Shown here: piece by piece, positions 25,001 to 37,000 of the stretch | Position numbering within the stretch: the first letter of the stretch is position 1 | Layout: the number at the start of each line of letters is the position of its first letter | Assembly (NCBI RefSeq): GCF_905404315.1 | Contig: NC_066312.1 | Span: 2,839,001-2,903,000, forward strand | Length of the DNA: 64,000 nucleotides | Source: Leptidea sinapis | Taxonomy: Eukaryota; Arthropoda; Insecta; Lepidoptera; Pieridae | Direction: 5' to 3' | The notes under the pieces: generated by a model | Told to the model about the DNA's origin: nothing | Database searches by the model: none | The model's input: the letters and a program-made list of their open reading frames with translations, nothing else | Made by a program: the position numbers and the translations under genes

Positions 25001-28000
25001 TCCATGATATCGTTTTTAAATTGATCAAGTTGGTATGTAAAATCACTTTCTGGTGTTTTCCTTTTTCGTGAGGAGACGCTGTCCGTGTCTGATTCCAATT
25101 CGCTAACGTTCGAGAGATCTGGTTGGGAATTACTGCTCCTTCCAGCTGATATATTTTTTGTCTTAGTTGACTTTTTAGCAGGAGAACGGATGATATTCAT
25201 TTTTGTTATGTAATCTTAAAAGACAGATTGTAATAATATGTATCGTCGGTATGTACGCACCCTTATACTTCACCAAGAAAACAGGTTTCGACTTCGAGTC
25301 ACGCGTGCGCAACACACAAAACTGAGTTAACACTTCGAGTAATTAAAAATGCACTGTTTGTGAATAGTAGTTAGGTTTAAAGTTGGAAATAAGTAAAAAA
25401 TAAATCTATGACTATATCGTTAAACACGTCCGTCCGCTCCGCTTGTTCGGCTCGATATGAACCTTTTGACAATTGAATTTTTACGGTTATATTTTTTAAA
25501 TTTTATAACCAGCTCATTTTAAAAATTTACTTTTGATTTACACATCCACTCCCAATAACACTCTATCATAATACCTATACGTACAATGAAAAACTGGACT
25601 CACAATCAAGCTCAAAAATTGTTCGGAGAAAACTTTTCGTTCATAGACTTTGAACATTACTGCCACTAAATAAGGTGTTAATTTGAATGAATGTTTTAAT
25701 GTTATCTGTATTAGCACAGAGTAGGGATGGATACTTACGTATTAGGCCTAGCGAAATTCGCTAAGAAAAAAAACCATTCACTCGATTGTATGAAACGTTG
25801 ACAGATGACGGCTATAATCTTGTAAAAAACGGAGACAGCCGAAATCCATTACGTTTCAAGCAACTATTCACTTTCAAACTTAGCAGGATTATACCCTGTC
25901 GCCAATCGCCATACAGTAATTACTACTATTTCAAACTTATATCAAATCAGTGCACGTTTCATACTAAACTAAACTTCAATTTTTACTTAGGCAGTCCCAC
26001 CTCTTATTACGTAGTATTTACACCCTCTTTGGTATTAAGTATTGGTTAATGTGTGATTTTGTTCATAGACTTCTTATATTACTGTTACGAATAAAGGGGT
26101 TAGTTTGAATGAATGTTTTAATGTTATCTGTATTAGCACCGAGTAGGGATAGATACTGACGTATTAAGAACGCGTTTACGAATCCGACAAAAATAAGATA
26201 TTTTTCGGTAGAGTTTGTGATGAAATGAAACTAAATCTAACAAAACTAAAAATTGCCACACATAGATTTCTTCTTTATCTCCACTTAGCGGGAAATATTT
26301 GCTTTAAAATTTTGATATTTTATGTCGTAAAAACGATTATCCGTTACCTCTTCACACAAAATTGACGAAATGGGGCTTCATTCAGGATCAGTTTTCTGCT
26401 ACTATTTACATAATTTTGTCTTTTAAAAATTACGTAAGGATAACATATATAATAATTTCAAAAAAACGGGAAATAAATTAATGAATATGTTATAAATAAT
26501 CTCAAGAAAAAATAAAAATGAATCGTCTAAAATTCATATATTTTTCTGATAAGCATGAGCTTTAAAGTGTGGTATTAAGGGTTATTTTATTTTGTCCCTC
26601 CGTACGCATTGCACAGAGAGATCTATCGAAACAACGTCAGTCCGCGATCGGCCGCCGTCGTGGGTAGACACTGTGTCGGTTGTAAGCAGCAGCTCGTACT
26701 CGGAAAGATCGCTGTACGAACATGAATATTTTTTATAAGCTCTACAATACTGTCTTTGATACTTTACATATTTTGAACGCAGTCAGATTTTCAAAAAAAT
26801 ATGTTTCTGTATTTTTTTGAAGAATTTGTGATTTATTTTCATCTCTAAATATAAGGTCTATATTAAATCGAAATCCAAGATGGCGCCTATGAAATATACC
26901 AACTTCTCTTGATGGGTGTCATTTTCATGGTTTGCGGGGTCAACAATAACGAATATCGGGTCAAAATCGAAATCCAAGATGGCGCCTATAAATTTTACCA
27001 ACTTCTCTTCATGGGTGTCATTTTTATGGTTTTCGGGGTCAAAAATAACGAATATCGGGTTAAAATTGAAATCCAAGATGGCGCCTATGAAAATTACCAA
27101 CTTCTCTTCATGGGTGTCACTTTCATGGTTTGCGGGGTCAATAATAACGAATTTCGGGTCAAAATCGAATTTCAAGATGGCGCCTATGAAATCTACAAAA
27201 TTTTCTTCATGGGTGTCATTAATTTAATTTTTTGCGCGGCGGCCATCTTGTATTTCAAAAATGATCCCAAAATCGTTCTCTGCACCCTCGAGAACCTCGG
27301 ATACGATACCCATATTGTGGAATCATTTTTTTGCGCAGCGGCCATCTTGTATTTCAAAAATGACAAAATTGTTCTCTGCACCCTCGAGAACCTCGGATGC
27401 GATACCCATATTGTTGAAACCATAATTTTGTGCGGCGGCCATCTTGGATTTCAAAAATAATCCCAAAATCGTTCTCTGCACCCTCGAGAACCTCGGATAC
27501 GATACCCATATTGTGGAAATCATATTTTTGCGCGGCGGCCATCTTGGATTTAAAAAATGATCCCAAAATCGTTCTCTGCACCCTCGAGAACCTCGGATAC
27601 GATACCCATATTGTTGAAATCATAATTTTGTGCGGCAGCCATCTTGTATTTAAAAAAAAACTGAGTTTACTACATACGACGTTATGCGACCGAATTGCCA
27701 TCTAAAGTTCTAATATTTAACTACTAAACGAATACATCAAACAATTATCAAAAATACATAGGTATTAAAAAAAAACAAAATTCAAACTTGCTAAAGTATC
27801 AAATTCATTTCATTCCCGCAACTGACTTTAAGTACGTGTATGTGTTTGAGCGATGTCAGTGTAGTGGTGCGATTCGATACCTCTCTGTTTTGAGAACGCG
27901 TCCTTAAGTATTAGTAAATGTGCGTTTTCGTTGATAGAATTTGAACATTACTGCCTAGAATAATGGGGTTAATTTGAATGAATGTTATCTGTATAAGTTA

Positions 28001-31000
28001 ATGTCAACGCTGCTCGGACTTTTTTTGACGTCAGTTTACTAGGCGTTGTTAGTAGGTACGTTAATGCGCTCTATACATATTTTACATGCCACCAAACTCA
28101 ATAACATAATATGAGGACTCTTTATATTAATAATATTTATAGTGATACTAAATGTTGTACAAAAGTATGTATATGCTTATGTAGGAACGGAACGGATACA
28201 ATAAAGGTTAGAGATCACTTTGAGTTGTATTATTATCTATCTGTTATCAAAGTAAACGTCATAATTTGTTATTTATTGAGTCAACCATTAGCTCGATTAG
28301 AGACATTATAACGTCTTGTTGCTAGACGAATAGCCCTTAAATAATTAATGCGCATCCGTTTCAGATTTCCGAATGACTTTTAGACTTTCAATAAATAAAT
28401 ACGTGGATATCCTATTTTGAATAAATAATATTTCAACAACGACAATCCTAAAGGGTTGAATATAATATAATAATATTAATATAATATTGACACACATTTA
28501 CACAAATTATCTTGCCCCAAGTTAAGCGTATAGCCTGTGTTATCGGTTACAAGACAACGATATATTTAATACAATATACTTACTAAACATACATAAAGTC
28601 ATATAAACATACATAAATACATTTAAATATCCATGACTCGGAAACAAACATCCATATTCATCATATAAATACTTGCACCTACCGGGATTCGAACCCGGGA
28701 CCTCTAGCTTAGTAGGTAGGATCGCTAACCACTCGGCTTTTCAGGTCGTCAATATATAAGTGTAGCCTTCAATACTGTCGGCTATAACATCTTAAATGTT
28801 TAAATTTGTTAAAACTATTTCGGCGCGCTGAACACTTTATTTTGACTTTAAGACCGGGCTGCCATGCTCGCTCAGTGACTTATGTATACAGTCTATAATG
28901 TTATATACAGTATACAGTATATAAAGTCAAACAAAAAGTGCGAAAAGAAAACACCTCTATCGGAGTCAAAGTCAAAGTTCTTTATGTCAGAAACAGTCAT
29001 AAGTAAAGTTATTACAAATTTAAGAGCAGGCACATTTTTCGTCTTGACAGACATGCAAGTATTTTTGTGGTTTCGCTTCACAATATTGTAAACCTAACAC
29101 AATCAATAATCACTGTTATATTTAATTTAACCTACGTAAAGCCATACCTAAAAAACCCTACAATACACAATAACAATAATTAATAAAATGCTAAGAGATA
29201 ATTTAGTAAAAATAATCACAAAAAAATATAATATTATTGGTAAAAACAGTATCGTTACAGTACAGTTCGTTTATTGAGTAAAAACAATATTTTTTAATAG
29301 TGTTAATAATTTAAATTTAAATCTATTTACCACTGTCTCCACTCTTATGTCTTTTGGTAATTTATTAAATATTTTTACACACATATCTATACGCTATTAT
29401 TTTTGAAGTAAAACTTCTTAAGGCATGACTTGGCTTGACTTGACGAATATTTTTCTGATGGAAGTAACGTTAGTACTTCCGACAGAAGAAAGTCAATTGA
29501 AACAATTTTTATCAATTATAATTTAATGGTTTAAAAAAATCGTTTTGTTTATTTAAGACTACTTTTGTAATAAATAATAAATAAAAGAACTTTTATTTAT
29601 AGCCTAACGTTTGCGACATTCGTTAATTTTTCTTCGTCCATTGGACAGGCAAAAGGTTCGAGCCAATACAGCTATATTCGTTAATATTCAATAACAACGT
29701 TATATTAATATGTGTTGTTATAATAATGAAATCTTCAATTTCTTGTTATTTTTATTCAATTATTTATTAATAACACGGCTTTAATTAAAATTAGTATATA
29801 ATAATTAATGATATAAATTAAATCTTCTTATCTTTCAACTTTTTAAGAATTTTTGTGATATACGTTATTTATAGTAATATGTTAATTATTCCTTAAGTTA
29901 ATTATAATTACGTTTTACTTCAATCACGCGTAAAGATTACACGCGTACTCTTTTCTAAGTCTATGGTCAGTTATTGATTATATTCGCCTGGTTTACTGAG
30001 CAAACTTGTACCAAGTAGTCTATTCAAGAGGCAAACTACTAATTTATAAAGACTATTTCATGACTATTATTAATATTTAATCAACATTATCTATATAAAT
30101 ATAAAAGGTATCTCTCTCATTATACCTATCTACTCATCATGGTATCTCTCGAACCATAAGGCTAAGAGACTTGAAATTTGGTAGGAATATTCCTTTCGCC
30201 GAGTAGAAGTCAGTTGAGAATAATAACTAATAATTTTACGAAATCCACACGCAAAAGTGTGAACAAAATATGTCGGGTCAGCGTATTATATATAAACTCA
30301 TTACCTATTGATATATCTTGGTATTGTGACTTGATTGTCATTAATTATTACAGTTAAATTTAATTTTAATGGAGACTTAATAATCGTGACGTCATCCATG
30401 ATATTATATATCGTTAAGTGGGAAATGGAATACGTGTCAATCGATCATGTCTGAATTTCAACTTTAACATTGATGCAATTTTAAATCACAATTGGTATTC
30501 GTGACCCAATGTACGAAACCATGCTAAACCTGTGCCTATAATTTCATGAGTGAGCAGCACGTTCCGCTGATGGTAATTGATACGCCCTGCCCATTACAAT
30601 ACAGTGCCGCTCAGGATTCTTGGAAAACCCAAAAATTTTGAGTGGCACTACACTAATTGCGCCTTGAGACATAACATGTTAGGTCTCATTTGCCCAGTAA
30701 TTTCACTGGCTACGGAACCCTTCAGTCCAAAACACAATAATGCTTACACATTACTGCTTCACAGCAGAAAAAGTCGCCGTTGTGGTACCCATAAACTAGC
30801 ATTCGGTACACTGTAGTTATTATGCTTATGCTACTGATTAGAATGAGACCAAAACACCAAATGTTTTGGGCTTCGATAATTAATACGTCTAGATAGAGTC
30901 TCTTGCTGTTAGACAACCGATAAAACAGGCCAGGAATATTAGTTAAGTGTGTGTGACAAGCTACGTCTTGCGCGATTTGTATGAAATTTTTTATTAGTGT

Positions 31001-34000
31001 GCTCGTATTGTTCAAAGTAGAGGTTAACTCTCTCTCATTCTTCGATGTTTTCACAGCTGTCATAGTCTATCTAGACGTATAAAGGAGATTTTGGGATGTT
31101 TGTTGCAATGCATTATGGAAAAAAAGCTTTTAAATCGGTACCTATAGCTATTACCGACATTAGCGTGTACAAACGCATAAATAAACCAACAAACAGTTAA
31201 AAATCCTTACACGGTTACATCGGTAACATAATGAGAACTTATAGTTTTTACTGGTACAATTAATAATTTTACATTTGTATTTGGAAGCTGTCATTCTAAT
31301 ATGAATATTTATTACGTTTTAATTTGGGGTGAAGATATTCTGTGATTGCTTTAGATAAAATAAGTATGGAGTCATATAATACATCTTTTCAAACTTTAAT
31401 CCGCTTAAATGTTTGATGAACCGAGATATTTATAAGTACCATACAACCTTCTCCGTTTGTAACAGTGCAATAGCTGTCCACGTAGAAATCACTGAAAGGG
31501 GATAAAAGCATTGAAGGAAATCCAGTTCAAAAGCAAAAGATTTATCTCGGAAAACGGATATAGCACTTAAAACATGTCGCTTATTTTAAAAGATGATATA
31601 AGACTTGGAACTTTTAAAAGAAACACTAAATATTATTAAGCTGGTAAATACAAAATGAATAGAGTGGCAAAATTGAAACAACTTACTACGTACGCCGAAG
31701 ACACAGATTTATTTTCTATAGAGCAACATTTTAGCAGTTAGAAATTCTGAGTTTATCCTCAAATCTCTGTAGAATCTTCTCAATTCGTTTGCAGGTGTGG
31801 GCATTACCCGTCTTCAGTGATTATTTATTAAGTTGTTAGCAAGTTTTCTGTGAAATAAAAATATCGACACATGTGTATCAAAATACGATCTTCGAGAAGG
31901 TTATGAAAGAGATTAAAATCGCCTAAAGGAATATTCACTTCAAAAGTCAAATTTACAGATTACAGCAAGAGAGAAAGAATGAGTGATAAAATGATAATAA
32001 AATCATCATCATCATCATCAGCCGGAAGACGTCCACTGCTGAGAGAGAGAGAGAAAAGCCTCCCCCAAAGATTTCCACGACGATTGGTCCTGCGCTTCCC
32101 TCATGCAATCCATCCATCCATCCATCTTGACCAGATCGTCGGTCCATCTTGTGGTGTGATCCTACCAACGTAGTGTTGGTCTTCCGGTACACGTACTGTC
32201 GCATTTCGTATGTCATATCGCCCAAGCTTTTCACCGATAAGAAAATACAGTTACGAAAATTTATAAATGGATATATCCATATCAAGTGAGAATACTTCAT
32301 CCGTAATGGCTGTTCTTTTCAAATCATGATCAATTTTTACTGTGTGGGATGATTTACATCAAACGTTACAAATATCTATGCATAAAAGATATAAGATTGG
32401 TATACTGAAAAGCAAGTCATGCTCTATACAATATAATCAATTATTTCGTTTACGCTCACAATAGTAACATTGGCCTCCTCCGTGCAACATTGGACTATCG
32501 AAGTGGGACTACTAAAATAACACATTTAAATTTAGCAGCCACGTGGGGCCAAGTATTCGACATTTCATTCTGTTTTAAGGTGTTCCAAACTTCTAATATG
32601 GGCCACTTTTTGTGTGCGTACAACTTCTTATAGATTTTTTAAATGTTTTCTGTTTTTAATCCCTTCTTAATCATATAAGTCATTAAGGTTTACGTGTGTT
32701 TATTATAGATTTGATGTAATTGAATCTACGAAAAATAAAAATCTGTTCTTAGATGTGTGATTTCCTTACACGCGCATCGCATAAGCCTGCGTGAGTCGAC
32801 GCTAGTAGGGAAGATGTTCTACATAGTCAGGGCAGTGCGCTTTGCCTAATTAATTAATTAAATTGTTCCACAAGAAGAATGGTATATTATCGAGATGTTT
32901 CGTCAGTGAGATACTCGGACTACTGAAATTGCTTTGTAAAATCAATGAAACATTGCAGATAATTATGGTTTGCGATACTTTCCGATGCAGATAAAAATAG
33001 ATAGGGTAATGAGAAAGATCGTTTACGCTCAGTTCTCTACGTAATGTAGGCCTTACACGTTAGTTTGGATTATGGTTTTAGCCTTGGATGCTTATGCGAC
33101 ATGCAACCAAGCAAATATCAAAATTGATATTTTATGCCGTTCGGTTACGTTTGCGCGCAAGCAAGCATAACCGAGCGTGTGGCATCTGGCGTGCATGTCT
33201 CATGCCTGCACGTCATTACTGTAATCTGTTGGTGTAAATCTCAATTAATTTATTAATGGTACGTGAGAGAACCGCATTTTTCAATAACCAGCGTGTAGAT
33301 GCAATATGAAATTCTGTTATGCCTGTAGGTTATAGGCATAACACATCATCATGCAAACACTAATGTGTATGGCCTTGGCAATGCTACATCGGGACGCCCA
33401 ATAAAGGAGTTAGATCTATACGAGTCAATTATAATGTCAGATTGTTTATTGTAAACTTTATCTACATATATAAAAATGAATTGCTGTTCGTTAGTCTCGC
33501 TAGAACTCGAGAACGGCTTGACCGATTTGTCTAATTTTGGTCTTGAATTATTTGTGGAAGTCCAGGGAAGGTTTTAAAAGTTTGAATAAACATAAAAATC
33601 TCCGTTTTTATATAAAAACAACAATTTTGATTTTCCTCCGACGTGTCCCCCGTCGTTCACAAATCAATTAAAAATAATAGTTTAAAATGAAAAACTAATT
33701 AGAATTTTTATATCTTTCTAACTTTCTGAGGAGGTAAAAAATAAACTTAAGGAAGTTTTAAGGAAAACACGGGTAACACTTAAAATGATTCCTTTTGTTT
33801 GTCTTAAGTTTAATTTATACTAAAGTTAAGGTCTTTTATTTATCGATTGAGGCAGTACGAAGTTTGCCGGGTCAGCTAGTTGTTTATAAATATAGAAAAA
33901 AATTAAGTAGATTGGTGGAAGGTGATACCTTTGAAGTTTTACCTTGCTTTAAGTAAACACCGTTTGTTTTTCTTATATATATACAAAATTCTGCCTGAAG

Positions 34001-37000
34001 TCAGCTTGTCAAAGCTGAGGAATTATGGGGAAGCTCATGGTCGCTCAGACGGCAATGGAGAGGGCTATGCTCGGAGTTTGCCTGCGAGATTCAATCAGAA
34101 ATGAGGAGATCCGTAGGAGAACCAAAGTCACGTATACCAGATGGTTGCAAAACTGAAGTGGTAGTGGGCAAGGCACATAGTTCGACGGACAGATAGCCAT
34201 TGGGTAGTAAATTCCTCGAATGGCGACCACGTACCCGAAGACGAAGTATTCTTTGGCCCCTCACAAGATCGACCGACGATCTAATCAAGAAACTTTTATC
34301 GAGTCCTCTCTTGAGAAGTCAAGTTTTGCGCGTTTACCACTATAAATCTCTATTTGTCGTATCACCGCTCTTCGAGCTCGCCTAGAATCGGATGCTGGGT
34401 TTCGAAATCTCGAGCGATTGCCAATTCCGCGGTCATCTGGAGGACAAAGCCAAATTGGCTTCGCAGAAGCTGGGCGTCATAAATAGAGCATGGCAATACT
34501 TCAAGCCGGCCCACATTCTAGAGCTCTACAAAATGCAGGTCCGGCTACATTTGCAGTGTTGCTCGCGCACGCCAGTATCAGCTTGATCAATTTCACTGCG
34601 ACCAACCCAGGGCAGCTCGAATTGTCGGTAATCCAGTGCTCTGTGAACGGCTGGATTACTTGGCGTTGCGTAGAGAAGTCGCTTCATTGTGTGTCTTCTA
34701 CTGAATTTATGACGGGCCTGTTCCGAAGTGCTGTTTCATCTGATTCCTGCCACCGAATTCTACCTTTGCACGACACGCCACAAATTAGGATATCATCCCC
34801 ACCATCTGGATGTGGGGCGGTCCTACACAGTGCGTTTTTTAAGGTCCTTTCACCCAGATACAACAAAGCTGTGGAATGAGCTTCCTTGTGTGGTGTTACC
34901 GGGACGTTACGACATGTGTATCTTTAAAAAAGAGCGCAACGCACCTGCGATTCCTCTGGTGTTGCAAGATAATCTGTAATCACTTAACACCAGGTGACCA
35001 AAAAAAAAATCACCGTATTAGGTGGGATGACGATCGTCATGGCGATCATTGAGGGAGGCCTTTGTCCACCAATGGAAGTTTTCCGGCTGAGATGATGATG
35101 ATTATCATACAGTCAGCAACGGCTGCAAGAGCTGGCTGAAATTACCAAGAGAATGACATAAGTTTTCTTCTTCGCCAACACTAGCTGTACGGGACTATGG
35201 TTCACATAAGGTGCTTCTGTGACCGCAAACTCTCTTACTCTGATTAAAGTCTTCCGATAGTTTGAGACCTAGTCGGTACCCACACTAATTTAAACGTGAT
35301 TCTTATTTGCCGTTGCCGTTTTAATGAATTATTTAAGTAAAGTTACCATAAGGCTCCTAGATAAAGTTATTTACAGATCCAGATATAAATTTCTATGACT
35401 CATAGATACAAAATAAATGTTCAACATTTCTACAAACGTGATGCGTCTCCAGACCGCGATTTTAATGCGAAATATATTGAAGATGACTCACAGTTATAAT
35501 TTTAATACCATTCCCTTATCTAATCCTATACATATAATAAGATTGTAACAAAGTAAAAACTGCAAATTGAATATTTTTTTAAATAATGCTTGCTGTGAGT
35601 TCTTCAAATATTACCGAATTTAAAAAAGGTACTTTATAGAATTTTGTCCGCTGGTCTATCAAAAAATACTGCTAGATATTTTAATTTAAATATTATTATC
35701 AAGTGGTTATAATATATAGGCTACACATTATCACACTCAGTGGAAACATATATAGTATCTCTCTTTGTATGAAATGGAGTATAGGATTAGAACAATGCAT
35801 TATTGGAGTAAAACTTTTTTACGCACACTGGACTTGGGGAGTAAGCTGGTGGAGGCGTGACGTGGGCGTTACGAAAAGTGTGATCGGACGATGCGAATGG
35901 AAGTTGATATAAGTAAATGATGATAGAAACAGAGAGAGTTACTTTTCATATTATATATCAATATAAAATTTTCAGCAGGCTCCTTTGCACAGGATGCCGG
36001 CTATATAAGGGGTAGCACCTACCACAACAGCGCCTATTTCTGCCGTGAAGCAGTAATGTGTAAACATTACTGTGTTTCGGTCTAAAGGGCGCCGTAGCTA
36101 GTGAAATTACCGGGCAAATGAGACTTGACATTCTCTTAAGAGATATCTCAAGGTATATGAATATTTTGTGTTGGTCAAGAATCCTGAGCGGCACTGCATT
36201 GTAATGGGCGTATCAATTACCATCAGCTCAACGTCCTGCACGTCTCGTCACTTATATTGACAAAAAAAAAATATATCATCTTTGTAAAATATGTGATCAA
36301 TATGATTAAATTATGAAATAATATTTATTTTAAGTTGATTTGATTGTATTTTTACACAAATGGTTCCTAACCAAACTCTCACCAAACTACCTTTAAAGTA
36401 TATCCTTTCCAATAAAAAAACGAAATTGGTTGGCGCGATAATGAGTTCTTCGTTAATTTGCCCCGCACATACTTATATCAAATTTTAGACTGTTATGGCT
36501 TTCTCATGGATACCATTGGTCTGGTATCCATGACAAAATCGCATAGATCTGGACCAAATTGTATTGGGACCACACGGGACAATAAAAAAAAAATTATCAA
36601 AATCCGTTCACCCAGTCGAAAGTTATGGTATAAACATACCGACGAATTGAGAACCTCCTCATTTTTTGAAGTTTTTTTTGTTAATAAATTTATATGTTAT
36701 TTTCTTTTCAAAATTCAATTTCAACATTCAAAAAGTTACTATGAATACATTCTTAATCTGAAGGTGCAAGAAATAATAAGAATAGAGAAATTTTTATATC
36801 TACTGATATATTTATGAGTGGTTAGCGATCCTACCTACTAAGCTAGAGGTCCCGGGTTCGAATCCCGGTAGGTGCAAGCATTTATATGATGAGTATGGAT
36901 GTTTGTTTCCGAGTCATGGATGTTTAAATGTACTTATGTATGTTTAAGTAAGTATATAGTATTAAATACATCATTGTCTTGTAACCCATAACACAGGCTA

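Larger units (their letters stand above)
21380..25460 (-). mobile_element. Almost complete LINE with ORF1 and ORF2
   Basis: Read on the minus strand: 5'UTR from about 25460, ORF1 25200-24280, ORF2 from about 24300 to 21408, and an AT-rich 3' end. It lies antisense in intron 1 of the PHYHD1-like gene. ORF1 is intact and ORF2 has only two nonsense codons, so this is the best preserved retrotransposon in the window. Exact ends and target duplications were not found. Confidence 0.85.
26164..27907. mobile_element. TTAA-bounded element containing two satellite arrays
   Basis: Left end TTAAGAACGCGTTTACG and right end ACGCGTCCTTAAG form short inverted termini (TTAAG(A/G)ACGCG) with TTAA on both sides, the target preference of piggyBac-like elements. 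The first ~270 bases recur inverted at 16940-17221, also ending at TTAA. The terminus does not resemble the usual CCC(T/C) start of piggyBac, and no transposase was found. The interior holds a GC-richer patch (26590-26735) and the ~99-bp arrays. Confidence 0.5.

Noticed and set aside
27226..27665. CRISPR-like array because of regular spacing
   Set aside because: Repeats are contiguous with no unique spacers, and the window is clearly eukaryotic.
26858..27701. Several open frames of 66-183 codons on both strands over the satellite arrays
   Set aside because: They exist because the repeat period is about 99 bases, a multiple of three. The peptides simply repeat with the DNA, and opposite-strand frames are equally open, so there is no evidence of a protein gene.
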